From contig CAMNEE010000001.1 in the NCBI GenBank assembly GCA_946536225.1, forward strand, positions 62,001-126,000: 64,000 nucleotides of DNA, in the 5' to 3' direction. The notes under the pieces were generated by a model. That model made no database searches. It saw only the letters and a program-made list of their open reading frames with translations, and was not told where the DNA came from. Positions 16,001 to 24,199 of this stretch are shown here, one piece after another. The DNA is from UBA6985 sp946536225 (GTDB taxonomy: Bacteria > Bacillota_I > Bacilli_A > RF39 > UBA660). The translations under genes were made by a program, and so were the position numbers. Position 1 is the first letter of the stretch, and each line of letters opens with the position of its first letter.

Positions 16001-16938
16001 TATAGAATATCGTCGTCAAAACCTATTTTAGTCTTAGTTATATAAATAGGTCTATTTTTTGATTCCATGTATGTTTTAGCAACATATTCACCAGTAGCAC
16101 CTTGAACTATTAGAATAATACCACCCAAAAGTAATATTACACACATGATGGATGCAAAACCTGGAGCGTCTTTTCCTTTAACGAGTGTTTTGATTATTAA
16201 ATATATTAAATATATAAACGAACATGATGAAATAAGTGTTCCTAAATATAAAGCAAATTTCATCGGAGAAGTGGAGAAGTTAATAATACCATCCATTGCA
16301 TAGGATATTTGCCTTTTAAAACTAAATTTAGACTTACCATTTAATCTTGAGTTAGGATTATATTCCATATATTTAACTTTAAATCCAGCCCAAGCAAATA
16401 AACCTTTCGTAAATCTATTATTTTCTTGTAGACTTACGATTGCTTTAACAACGTACTTTCTCATTGTTCTAAAGTCTGATGCTCCATCGTGAAAATCATA
16501 TTTAGTAATTTTACTCATTGATTTATAGAATGTATGTTTAAAGAATTTAGATAATTTAGATTCTTTATCATATTTATTAACCATTGCAACTTCATCATAT
16601 TCTTCGTTTTCTTCAAGAAATTTTATCATTTCTAAAATATGCTCTGGTTGTTGTTGTAGATCAGCATCTATTATTGTTAGATAAGTAGCGTTTGATTCGC
16701 ACATTCCTGCATAAATAGCTGCATCTTTACCAAAGTTTCTTGAAAAAGAAATAACTTTAACATGATTGTTATCTTTTTTATATATTTTTTTTAATTCTTT
16801 AAGAGTATCATCTGTAGAACCATCATCTACAAATATAAGATTGTATTTAATATCTTTAAGTACTTTTGTTAGTTCTTTAAATAAAGGCTCAATGTTTTTT
16901 TCTTCATTGTATGAAGGAATAATTACATCTAGTGTCAT
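16000..16938 (-). CDS. family 2 glycosyltransferase, DPM1/GtrB type
   Basis: This 312-residue enzyme has an N-terminal GT-A domain (~1-220), with DVIIPSYNEEKNI, FVDDGSTDDT and the metal motif DADLQQQPE. Two C-terminal membrane helices follow (~232-255, 265-290). This is the layout of polyprenyl-phosphate sugar transferases such as GtrB/YfdH, which charge undecaprenyl phosphate with a sugar for cell-wall or teichoic-acid decoration. ATG 16938 is preferred over GTG 16947 because GAGGTG then lies at SD distance. No partner flippase adjoins. Substrate unknown. Confidence 0.88.
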   Translation of the reverse strand: MTLDVIIPSYNEEKNIEPLFKELTKVLKDIKYNLIFVDDGSTDDTLKELKKIYKKDNNHVKVISFSRNFGKDAAIYAGMCESNATYLTIIDADLQQQPEHILEMIKFLEENEEYDEVAMVNKYDKESKLSKFFKHTFYKSMSKITKYDFHDGASDFRTMRKYVVKAIVSLQENNRFTKGLFAWAGFKVKYMEYNPNSRLNGKSKFSFKRQISYAMDGIINFSTSPMKFALYLGTLISSCSFIYLIYLIIKTLVKGKDAPGFASIMCVILLLGGIILIVQGATGEYVAKTYMESKNRPIYITKTKIGFDDDIL

Positions 16939-17047
16939 GAATTTCACCTCACATAAATTATAATATATTATACTTCATTTATAAATAAATTGTTTATTTT
17001 TCTTATTGTATGGTATAATTCTATTAGTAGTAAGGATAGTGAATATT

Positions 17048-17635
17048 ATGAAAAAAAGTGAGAAAAAAATTAAAAATGAAAATGTAGTAGAAGAGACTAA
17101 TCAAAATAAAAGTGGAGCAGAAAGTGTTATTTCAAAATTTAAGACTGTTGTTCCGAAGAAAAAGATTATTGCTGTATGTGGAGGAATAGTTGCCTTAGTC
17201 GTAGTTATTATTGGTTTTGCTTTTTTAATTGGTAAAGGTAGCGATGAAAAAAGAGTTAATGATACTATAAATAATCTAGCTAAAGTATTCTATGAAGAAT
17301 TCTATTATAAAGCTGCTGGATCTGGAGATGAAGATAAGAGATCAGAAACTCTTACTAAGTATCAAGATACTGGAATTAAAATTAGTATAGATAATCTTAT
17401 TAGATATTATGTAACTACTGAAGAGTATAAAGGATTAGAAGCTGCACTTTCAGAAGGAAGTGTAACTGAAAAATCAAAAGACTATATTGAAAAGAACTTC
17501 AAAACTAAAATGTTTGAATGCAATAAAGATGAAACAAAAGCAATAATTCGTCCTAAATCACCATTTGGACAAACTGATTATACAGTTGAAATTATTACTT
17601 CATGTGGATTTGAAAATGAAAAAGATGCTAAATAA
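17048..17635 (+). CDS. single-pass membrane protein, unknown
   Basis: This 195-residue protein has a Lys/Glu-rich N-terminal cytoplasmic tail (~1-45), one membrane helix (IIAVCGGIVALVVVIIGFAF, ~46-68), and an extracytoplasmic domain of ~125 residues with two cysteines (MFECNKDET, ITSCGFEN) that may pair. ATG 17048 follows AAGGA; the upstream ATG 17006 overlaps the promoter -10 (GGTATAAT) and is rejected. No recognised family. A hairpin across the stop separates it from the convergent methyltransferase. Confidence 0.65.
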   Translation: MKKSEKKIKNENVVEETNQNKSGAESVISKFKTVVPKKKIIAVCGGIVALVVVIIGFAFLIGKGSDEKRVNDTINNLAKVFYEEFYYKAAGSGDEDKRSETLTKYQDTGIKISIDNLIRYYVTTEEYKGLEAALSEGSVTEKSKDYIEKNFKTKMFECNKDETKAIIRPKSPFGQTDYTVEIITSCGFENEKDAK

Positions 17636-17645
17636 GCATCTTTTA
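17621..17645. terminator. bidirectional terminator
   Basis: AAAGATGCT and AGCATCTTT arms span the stop of the membrane gene and abut the 3' end of the minus-strand methyltransferase gene. Confidence 0.75.
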
Positions 17646-18407
17646 TTTTGTTAAAATATCTAGTATATGTCTTCCTGCACCAAGTAGTTCAGGTAATTCA
17701 CATGTTTTAAAGTGATAATCTATGAACATTTGATATTCTTCTTCGTTCATATTTATTAATTCTTGTTTTAAATATTCTGCTGGACCATCTTGAGAAAGAA
17801 TTTTTACTCGTTTTAATTTTGTATCATCTACTAATTTATTGATATCTTCTAGCCTTACATATGAATAAAGATCAACCGGTTTAGATATTACTTTGTAATC
17901 GTCATTTATGTTTTCTTTTATATTAAGTGCTGCATGTTCTTTAAAAGCATGAGTAATAATTGCATATTCATTCATACAATAACTAATAAATAAATAACCA
18001 TTTGGTTTTAATACTCTTTTGGCTTCCTTAAGTGCTTGTAGTTTTTCTTCATAACTAATTAAATGATACATTGGTCCGAAGAGAAGAATAGCATCATACG
18101 AGTCATCGGGAATACCTTTTAAATTAATTGCATTTCCTTCTATACATTTAATACTTGGATGATTAATTTCAATCTCTCTAATATTATGTTTAACTAATTC
18201 AAATGCCGTTACATTGAATCCTTCTTCGCTTAAGGGTACTGAGTATGCTCCCATTGCTGCACCTATATCAAGTATGCTTGAACCATTTTTAACATATTCA
18301 TGAATGTACTTCATAGCTGTAACAAATTCAATATTAGCATGTTTATTTTTTAGTCTTTTACTTTCATTATGTTTATTATAATGATTAATTAAATTTTCTT
18401 CGTTCAT
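17643..18407 (-). CDS. class I SAM-dependent methyltransferase
   Basis: This 254-residue enzyme has the Rossmann-fold motif I SSILDIGAAMGAYSVPLSEEG and acidic motif II TAFELVKHNI. The post-I motif is CIEGNAINLKGI, and motif IV is AILLFGPMYHLISYEEK. The family (Methyltransf_11/25-like) acts on small molecules, lipids or proteins, and the substrate is not evident. GTG 18416 is an alternative start three codons upstream. It is monocistronic, convergent with the gene at 17048 and divergent from the gene at 18491. Confidence 0.85.
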   Translation of the reverse strand: MNEENLINHYNKHNESKRLKNKHANIEFVTAMKYIHEYVKNGSSILDIGAAMGAYSVPLSEEGFNVTAFELVKHNIREIEINHPSIKCIEGNAINLKGIPDDSYDAILLFGPMYHLISYEEKLQALKEAKRVLKPNGYLFISYCMNEYAIITHAFKEHAALNIKENINDDYKVISKPVDLYSYVRLEDINKLVDDTKLKRVKILSQDGPAEYLKQELINMNEEEYQMFIDYHFKTCELPELLGAGRHILDILTK

Positions 18408-18490
18408 ATAAATCACATGTATATATTAATAAAAAATATGCTTAAAAACAAGTTTATATGTTATTATATGTGTAAGAAGAGGTTATGTGT

Positions 18491-18781
18491 ATGAAGATAA
18501 CGCCAACAGTTAAAACTGGTTATAGTAGTGATAAAGTAAAAAGGGTAGAGAGAGTTGAAAGAGTACTTAAGGCTAAGAATGCAACTGAGAAGTGGAAAGA
18601 AAACTTATATATAAGTGGGTCTGATATACTAACTGACGAAGAAAGAGAAGCTATGTTAACTGATGATAACGTTTTAGGTAATATAAATCATAGTGATGAT
18701 GCTAGAGTTATTAAAGAGGCATATGAACGTTTTAATAATGAGGTAAATCCTGTTAAGGATAAATTGTTTGGAAGAAAATAA
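18491..18781 (+). CDS. hypothetical 96-residue protein
   Basis: This small charged soluble protein starts MKITPTVKTGYSSDKVKRVE. The N-terminal half is basic; the second half is helical and acidic (LTDEEREAMLTDDNVLGNI). ATG 18491 is preferred to ATG 18485 because AGAGG at 18478-18482 is correctly spaced only from 18491. No family recognised. It stands alone between a divergent methyltransferase and a convergent SPFH gene. Confidence 0.55.
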   Translation: MKITPTVKTGYSSDKVKRVERVERVLKAKNATEKWKENLYISGSDILTDEEREAMLTDDNVLGNINHSDDARVIKEAYERFNNEVNPVKDKLFGRK

Positions 18782-18808
18782 AAAGATGGATTATTCTCCA
18801 TCTTTTTT
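18781..18808. terminator. bidirectional terminator
   Basis: AAAAGATGGA and TCCATCTTTT arms around TTATTC lie between convergent genes. Confidence 0.85.
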
Positions 18809-19597
18809 ATTTGTTAATGCTTTTATCTTATTAACAGCGTTTAAAGTATTTTCTTGTCCAAAGGCATTTAATACTTCAACAGGAATTGCAAAGATAATTG
18901 TATTTGATTGATCTGATGATAAATCATTAATTGTTGATAGTGTTCTTAAGTGTAGAGCACCAGGAGCAGAAGATAGAATTTCAGCAGCTCTTGCTAAATT
19001 ATCAGCAGCTTCTTTTTCACCAGCAGCTTTAGTAATAACGGCTTGTTTTTCTCTTTCGGCTTCGGCAACTTTAGCGATAACTCTTGTCATATCAGCAGGT
19101 AATTTAACATCTTTTAATTCTACATTTTCAACTTTAATTCCCCATGGGTCTGTTGCTGTATCAATAACTTGGCAAATTTCAGTAGAGATTTTATCTCTTT
19201 CTGATAATAATTCATCAAGTGTAACAGCACCAACTGCATTACGCATTGTTGTTTGCGCTAATTGTGATACTGCATATTGATATCTTTCAACAGCAATTAA
19301 AGCTTTAGATGCATCAAATACTTTGTAATAGATTACTGCATTAATTCTTACAGTAACATTATCTTTAGTAATAGCATCTTGTTCAGGTACGTCTACTGCT
19401 TTAGTACGAATATCTACTTTTTGGAATGATTGGAATATTGGCCAAATAACATGCCATCCAGGTCCAAGAGTTTTTCTATATTTACCTTGAACAAATAATA
19501 TTCCTCTTTCATATTCATTGATTTGTTTAATTGAACATAATGCTATAAATACAATTACACCAATAATAGGCATAAATAATGATGCTAATTCTTCCAT
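18791..19597 (-). CDS. SPFH/stomatin-like (slipin) membrane protein
   Basis: This 268-residue protein has one N-terminal membrane segment (~6-24, FMPIIGVIVFIALCSI). The SPFH/band 7 domain follows (INEYERGILFVQGKYRKTLGPGWHVIWPIF ... VDVPEQDAITKDNVTVRINAVIYYKV), then a coiled-coil Ala/Glu-rich region (AEAEREKQAVITKAAGEKEAA). Slipins oligomerise in membrane microdomains and often partner a NfeD protease, which is not seen adjacent. The start ATG is preceded by AAGGAAA. Monocistronic. Confidence 0.92.
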   Translation of the reverse strand: MEELASLFMPIIGVIVFIALCSIKQINEYERGILFVQGKYRKTLGPGWHVIWPIFQSFQKVDIRTKAVDVPEQDAITKDNVTVRINAVIYYKVFDASKALIAVERYQYAVSQLAQTTMRNAVGAVTLDELLSERDKISTEICQVIDTATDPWGIKVENVELKDVKLPADMTRVIAKVAEAEREKQAVITKAAGEKEAADNLARAAEILSSAPGALHLRTLSTINDLSSDQSNTIIFAIPVEVLNAFGQENTLNAVNKIKALTNKKDGE

Positions 19598-19725
19598 TTT
19601 TCATTTTCCTTTCTTAGAATTATTATAATTTTTTTTATATAATTATTCAACTATAAAAAGGGAGTGTTTATTGACTTTTTAAGGCTTGTAAAGTAACATT
19701 AGAATTGAAAAGAGAGTGGTTAAAA

Positions 19726-20334
19726 GTGATACAACAAATTAAAAGAATTCTATGGAAAAAAAGAAATGAAAATCAAAAACAATTTTTTGTTGGATTAGCA
19801 ATTGATACATTTATTTTTGTATATGGAATTATTTTGTTAATATTTCCATCATTATTAAAAGATGCTAATTTAAAGATTAATAATTACATTGTAGTAATGC
19901 TTGCATTATTTGCACTTGGTAATTTAATTAAGTATATTGTTTTTAATGATAATACTAATGAAAAAATTTATATTTGTTTACTTAGTTGTGCAGTAGGAAT
20001 ACTAAATATTATTTTATGTGGTTTCTTAGATGAGAATACTGTATTTGATATGACAATTATGATATTTACTTTAACTATTTGTGGTGTTAAACTATTTGGC
20101 ATTGATTATTATCATGAGAGAAGAGATTCTTATTGGTATATTGAAACAATGTTACTTGTTATATTTGTAACAGTTGGAATAGTTATTGCTCTTACTGTAT
20201 TAAGTAATAATACATATCAAGTTTTATCATTAGGATTCTTTACAATTATTATTAGTATACTTGATGTTATTGGTTCATCTATAAAATGTATGCTAAAATC
20301 TCATAGATTTATTAGAAATATTAAATTGAAATAG
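19726..20334 (+). CDS. multi-pass membrane protein, unknown
   Basis: This protein of ~202 residues has a basic N-terminus (KRILWKKRNENQ) and about six hydrophobic helices, a layout reminiscent of HdeD/DUF308-like proteins without clear motifs. GTG 19726 is chosen because GAGTGG lies just upstream; an in-frame TTG at 19705 would add seven residues. It ends 9 nt before the methyltransferase gene, so the two are probably co-transcribed. Start uncertain, function unknown. Confidence 0.6.
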   Translation: MIQQIKRILWKKRNENQKQFFVGLAIDTFIFVYGIILLIFPSLLKDANLKINNYIVVMLALFALGNLIKYIVFNDNTNEKIYICLLSCAVGILNIILCGFLDENTVFDMTIMIFTLTICGVKLFGIDYYHERRDSYWYIETMLLVIFVTVGIVIALTVLSNNTYQVLSLGFFTIIISILDVIGSSIKCMLKSHRFIRNIKLK

Positions 20335-20343
20335 GTGATTTAA

Positions 20344-21231
20344 ATGAAAGTAATACAAGATTTTCCTGAGTATGAAATTCTTGATATGGCAAGTGGTCAA
20401 AAACTAGAAAGATGGAATAACATAATTCTTTCTAGACCAGATCCTCAAATAATTTGGAGTGATAAAAATAATAAATCTCTTTGGGATTCAGTTGATGCTA
20501 AATATACTAGAAGTAAAACTGGTGGAGGAGAATGGTATGTCTATAATAGAGATATGGATTCTTCTTGGGAGATTAGTTGGAAGGATTTAACTTTTAATTT
20601 AAAATTAATGGGATTTAAACATACTGGTTTATTTCCTGAACAATCATATAATTGGAAAATTATTAGAGAAAAGGTAAGTAAAGCTAAAAGCGAAGGAAGA
20701 AGTGTTAAAGTATTAAACCTTTTTGCTTATACAGGTGGTGCTAGTATTGCGGCACTTTCTGCTGGAGCTGAAGTAGTGCATGTTGATTCTTCACGTGGAA
20801 TGGTTGATTGGGCTAAAGAAAATGTTAAGTCTTCGGGATTACAAGATAAACCAATTAGATTCTTTGTTGATGATGTTGTAAAACTAGTTGAAAGAGAAAT
20901 TAGACGTGGTAATAAATATGACATTATCATTATGGATCCTCCTTCATTTGGTAGAGGAGCTAATAAAGAAATATGGAATATCGAAACTGATTTATATAAT
21001 CTAGTTAAAAGATGTTGTGAGATTCTTTCTGATGATCCAATTATGTTTTTAATTAATTCTTATACTACAGGTCTTTCTCAAAATGTAATGGCTAATGTTT
21101 TAAAGTTAACTGTTAAGAAAAAATTTGGTGGATCAATAGATGCTGATGAAATAGGTATTCCAATGAAAGACTCTGACCTTATACTTCCATGTGGTATTTA
21201 TGCTAGGTGGGAAAAAGAAGAAAGAAAATAA
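20344..21231 (+). CDS. class I rRNA-type SAM methyltransferase (RlmI/RlmK-like)
   Basis: This 295-residue protein has an N-terminal cap (~1-90) with TGGGEWYVYNRDM. A Rossmann domain follows: motif I VLNLFAYTGGASIAALSAGA, acidic end EVVHVDSS, and catalytic motif DPPSFGRG, typical of the RlmI/RlmK C-terminal domain. The PUA domain of RlmI is absent. Such enzymes make m5C or m7G in 23S rRNA; the DPPSFGRG signature fits RNA base methylation, but the target site is not known. SD AGGTGA precedes ATG 20344, 9 nt after the membrane gene. Confidence 0.85.
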   Translation: MKVIQDFPEYEILDMASGQKLERWNNIILSRPDPQIIWSDKNNKSLWDSVDAKYTRSKTGGGEWYVYNRDMDSSWEISWKDLTFNLKLMGFKHTGLFPEQSYNWKIIREKVSKAKSEGRSVKVLNLFAYTGGASIAALSAGAEVVHVDSSRGMVDWAKENVKSSGLQDKPIRFFVDDVVKLVEREIRRGNKYDIIIMDPPSFGRGANKEIWNIETDLYNLVKRCCEILSDDPIMFLINSYTTGLSQNVMANVLKLTVKKKFGGSIDADEIGIPMKDSDLILPCGIYARWEKEERK

Positions 21232-21256
21232 ACATTAGATTCTCTAATGTTTTTTT
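21231..21256 (+). terminator. intrinsic terminator
   Basis: AACATTAGA and TCTAATGTT arms followed by T residues, beginning at the methyltransferase stop. Confidence 0.8.
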
Positions 21257-21350
21257 ATGTTACAATATTTATATATTGTGTTCTCGTTATGTGTCCTACA
21301 AAAATTGAATAAATAAATATACAATTTCCTTATGAAAGGAGAAAAAAATT

Positions 21351-22061
21351 ATGAATCAAGAAAAAATCGGAAAGTTTATAGCAAAGTGTAGAAAGGATAA
21401 AAAGATTACTCAAGAAGAACTTGCAGAAAAATTAGGAGTTACTAATAGAAGTGTAAGTAGATGGGAAAATGGTATTAATATGCCTGATTTATCTTTATTT
21501 AAACCATTATGTGATGAACTTGGAATAACTATTAATGAGTTTTTAAGTGGTGAGAAAATAAGCAAATCTGATTATCAAGAAAAGTTTGAAGAAAACATGA
21601 TTAATACTATTGATTATACAAATAAGAAGATAAATGAAAAGAATAGAAATATTGGTACATTATTTATTATATTTGGTTTGCTTATATCTATCATGGCATT
21701 AACAACGATTGCAAGTGAAAGTTCATGGGGATCAGTATATTCAGTATTTGGAGTTATAATTGCATTAATAGGATTTGCTAAATTAAATAAGAAGAGACCA
21801 TATCATATAAGATTATTGTTTAATTTTGGTTTCTTTATAGCTTTAATATCTATTCTTTTTACTATTGATTTCCTAGGTGTTATTTGTATTCATCAAGCAC
21901 CGCGTTTTTCTACACATAAAATAACAGGCGAAAATGAAATCTATTATGATACACCTTTCTATGATGTTATTAGATGTAATAGAGATACTAAAGATGAGTA
22001 CTATAAAATAACTAAAAATCAAAAATATGATGTTGATAATATAGATATTTTTTGTAAATAG
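21351..22061 (+). CDS. XRE-family HTH regulator with membrane helices
   Basis: This 236-residue protein has an N-terminal HTH domain (~1-66: IGKFIAKCRKDKKITQEELAEKLGVTNRSVSRWENG). A linker follows, then three hydrophobic helices (~102-122, 127-142, 155-178), and a C-terminal extracytoplasmic part with two cysteines. This is the architecture of membrane-tethered Cro/CI-type regulators common in Firmicutes, proposed to sense envelope signals. It is monocistronic with SD AAAGGAG; targets unknown. The 119-nt upstream region shows no operator that I could define. Confidence 0.85.
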   Translation: MNQEKIGKFIAKCRKDKKITQEELAEKLGVTNRSVSRWENGINMPDLSLFKPLCDELGITINEFLSGEKISKSDYQEKFEENMINTIDYTNKKINEKNRNIGTLFIIFGLLISIMALTTIASESSWGSVYSVFGVIIALIGFAKLNKKRPYHIRLLFNFGFFIALISILFTIDFLGVICIHQAPRFSTHKITGENEIYYDTPFYDVIRCNRDTKDEYYKITKNQKYDVDNIDIFCK

Positions 22062-22092
22062 AGATTAGAAATATTATTTCTAATCTTTTTTA
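22062..22092 (+). terminator. intrinsic terminator
   Basis: AGATTAGAAAT and ATTTCTAATCT arms followed by T residues, between the XRE gene and the GntR operon promoter. Confidence 0.85.
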
Positions 22093-22141
22093 TTGACATA
22101 TTATAAATATAATAATATTATTGTATTAAGCAAATAATACA
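22093..22141 (+). promoter_or_regulatory. promoter and palindromic operator of the GntR-ABC operon
   Basis: TTGACA (22093-22098) and TATTAT (22116-22121) are separated by 17 nt. Immediately downstream lies a perfect inverted repeat, TGTATTA and TAATACA separated by six bases (22122-22141), 13 nt before the regulator's start codon. YtrA-type GntR regulators bind such sites in their own promoters, so autoregulation of the three-gene operon is likely. Confidence 0.65.
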
Positions 22142-22154
22142 GTGAGGCGATGAT

Positions 22155-22514
22155 ATGGAGTTTACTTTTGATAATAATATTCCTATTTATATACAACTGT
22201 TAGATTATTTAAAAATATATTTAATATCAGGTGTATTTAAATCTGGAGATAAACTTCCTTCAGTAAGAGAATTTGCTACAACTTTTAAAGTTAATCCTAA
22301 TACAATGCAAAAGGCATTAACAGAGTTAGAAAGTATGAAGTTAATTTATACTGAAAGAACAAATGGTAAATATGTAACTAAAGATGAAAAGATAATTGAA
22401 AAATTAAAAGATGAATATGCTATTACATTAGCTAAAAGTTATTTTCAAGGAATGAAAAGAATTGGTTTAGGTAAAGCTGATTCAATTAAATATTTAGAAG
22501 GTATAGGAGAATAA
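22155..22514 (+). CDS. GntR family regulator, YtrA type
   Basis: This 119-residue protein has an N-terminal winged HTH (FDNNIPIYIQLLDYLKIYLISG, SGDKLPSVREFATTFKVNPNTMQKALTELE). Only a short C-terminal helical segment is present instead of a large ligand domain, which is the hallmark of the YtrA subfamily. These repress adjacent ABC transporter genes, often induced by cell-wall-active agents. The ATPase gene starts 2 nt after its stop. Preceded by the palindromic operator at 22122-22141. Confidence 0.9.
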   Translation: MEFTFDNNIPIYIQLLDYLKIYLISGVFKSGDKLPSVREFATTFKVNPNTMQKALTELESMKLIYTERTNGKYVTKDEKIIEKLKDEYAITLAKSYFQGMKRIGLGKADSIKYLEGIGE

Positions 22515-22516
22515 GG

Positions 22517-23212
22517 ATGAAACTATTAGAAGTTAAAGGTGTGAGTAAAACATTTGGTAAAAAGAAAGCACTTAATGATGTTAACCTAACTATAACAGGT
22601 GGAAAAATAATTGGTTTATTAGGTAAGAATGGTGCTGGTAAAACAACACTTATTAAGTTAATTAATGATTTATTAACTCCAACAAGTGGAGAAATACTAG
22701 TTAAAGGGAAGAGAATAGGTGTTGAAACTAAAAAAATAATATCTTATTTACCAGAGAGAACATATTTAAATAAGCAAATGAAAGTATCGGAAGTAATTGA
22801 TTACTTTAAAGATTTTTATGAAGACTTTGATGATAAAAAAGCTATTAAATTATTAAAGGATTTAGATTTAGATATAAATGAACATTTATCTAAAATGAGT
22901 AAAGGTATGCAAGAAAAAGTTCAACTAGTATTAGTAATGTCTAGAAAAGCAGAACTATATATTCTTGATGAACCTTTGGGAGGAGTAGATCCTGCTACTA
23001 GGGATTATATACTTGACACTATTCTTTCAAACTTTAATGAAAATGCAAGTGTAATTATATCTACGCATTTAATATCTGATATTGAGAGAATACTTGATGA
23101 AGTAGTATTTATTGATAAAGGAACTGTTCGATTACAAAGTGATGCAGATAAACTTAGAAATAAAGAAAAGTCATCAATAGATGAAATATTTAGGAGGATG
23201 TTCAAATGTTAG
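22517..23212 (+). CDS. ABC transporter ATP-binding protein
   Basis: This 231-residue ATPase has Walker A (GLLGKNGAGKTTLIK), Q-loop region (ISYLPERTY), signature SKMSKGMQEKV (a variant of LSGGQ), Walker B (LYILDEPLGGVDP) and H-loop (ISTHLI). It resembles the YtrB/BcrA-type exporter ATPases encoded with YtrA regulators. It overlaps the permease gene by 7 nt, so translational coupling is probable. It energises the permease at 23206. Confidence 0.92.
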   Translation: MKLLEVKGVSKTFGKKKALNDVNLTITGGKIIGLLGKNGAGKTTLIKLINDLLTPTSGEILVKGKRIGVETKKIISYLPERTYLNKQMKVSEVIDYFKDFYEDFDDKKAIKLLKDLDLDINEHLSKMSKGMQEKVQLVLVMSRKAELYILDEPLGGVDPATRDYILDTILSNFNENASVIISTHLISDIERILDEVVFIDKGTVRLQSDADKLRNKEKSSIDEIFRRMFKC

Positions 23213-24000
23213 CTAAACTATTAAAATATGATTTAAAATATATGATTAAGAATATGATTTTCTTTTATATATTAGCAATATTCTTTGCATTTACTACAAG
23301 AATACTATTTAATATAGAACAATCAGTTATTATAAAAATAATTAGTCAAATAAGTCTTGGTTTTATGTTTGCAATGATAGCTAATATTTTAATTAATACT
23401 GTAATTAGAAGTTGGGTTAGATTTAGAGATTCTTTATATAAAGATGAATCTTATTTAACACATACATTACCAGTTACTAAAAATGATTTATATAATTCTA
23501 AACTATTACAAACATTTATATTCTTTGTAATAGGTTTTCTAATTATCATAATTAGTTTATTTATAACTTTTTACTCTAAAGAGAATTGGGATTCTTTAAG
23601 ACACTTTATTGGAACAATTACTACTGGTCTTAATATGAGTAGTACATTCTTTATTACGATGGCTTTAATTGTAATATTCTTAGAAGTATTTAATGCTATT
23701 CAATGTGGATTCTTAGGAATGATTCTAGGACATAAAAGAAATAATGAAAAATTAGGCTTTTCATTTCTATTTGGATTTATTGCTTACTTATTAAGTCAAT
23801 CATTAGTATTAGGATTAGTATATGTATATGGTTTATTTGATTCAACAGTTATGGAATTATTTAAAAGTGGTTCAATAAGTATAGATGTTAGTGCATTTAA
23901 AGTACTTGCAATTCTATCTTCAGTATTCTATTTAGTTATTATTTTTATAATGAGTATTATATGTAAGATAGAACTAAACAAGGGTGTTAATGTAGAATAA
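23206..24000 (+). CDS. ABC transporter permease
   Basis: This 264-residue integral membrane protein has about six hydrophobic segments and an N-terminal LLKYDLKYMIKN, typical of ABC-2 type permeases paired with YtrB-like ATPases. The second cytoplasmic loop (RFRDSLYKDESYLTHTLPVTK) is a common feature of this permease group. Last gene of the GntR-ATPase-permease operon; substrate unknown, plausibly a peptide antibiotic or cell-wall intermediate. Confidence 0.85.
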   Translation: MLAKLLKYDLKYMIKNMIFFYILAIFFAFTTRILFNIEQSVIIKIISQISLGFMFAMIANILINTVIRSWVRFRDSLYKDESYLTHTLPVTKNDLYNSKLLQTFIFFVIGFLIIIISLFITFYSKENWDSLRHFIGTITTGLNMSSTFFITMALIVIFLEVFNAIQCGFLGMILGHKRNNEKLGFSFLFGFIAYLLSQSLVLGLVYVYGLFDSTVMELFKSGSISIDVSAFKVLAILSSVFYLVIIFIMSIICKIELNKGVNVE

Positions 24001-24065
24001 ATAGATGTATTTGAAAAAAATATATTTTAGTGTATAATACATTTGCGATGAAAGGAAACACGAGT

Positions 24066-24137
24066 ATGAAAAACAACCGTAATAGCTTAAAACAAAATTT
24101 AAATAAATTTAAATCAATGAGCAATTGGTTGTTTTAG
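24066..24137 (+). CDS. putative leader peptide of mnmA
   Basis: A 23-residue frame starts MKNNRNSLKQ and ends SMSNWLF. AAAGGA sits 9 nt before ATG 24066, and an in-frame ATG at 24048 would lengthen it by six codons. It contains four AAA and one CAA codon, read by tRNAs that MnmA thiolates, but AAA is common in this genome. Its stop overlaps the 3' arm of the leader stem, which is how ribosome position could influence folding. Translation is unproven. Confidence 0.3.
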   Translation: MKNNRNSLKQNLNKFKSMSNWLF

Positions 24138-24160
24138 TGTTACTTAAGAATAAAAAGTAA

Positions 24161-24186
24161 AAACTAGGCAACGCCTAGTTTTTTTA
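24161..24186 (+). terminator. intrinsic terminator in the mnmA leader
   Basis: AAACTAGGC and GCCTAGTTT around AAC, then seven T. It lies after a promoter and before mnmA, not at a gene end. Confidence 0.8.
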
Positions 24187-24199
24187 TTGGAGGTTAAAA

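Larger units (their letters stand above)
24011..24186 (+). promoter_or_regulatory. mnmA leader with promoter, stem and terminator
   Basis: Promoter TTGAAA (24011) and TATAAT (24033) have a 16-nt spacer. The transcript would contain a long-range stem, AAAACAACC (24070-24078) with GGTTGTTTT (24127-24135), then a perfect terminator (AAACTAGGC/GCCTAGTTT plus T tract, 24161-24186). The terminator ends 13 nt before the mnmA start codon. A 23-codon ORF lies between. Either an attenuator controlling mnmA or a separate small RNA of ~140 nt. Confidence 0.55.
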
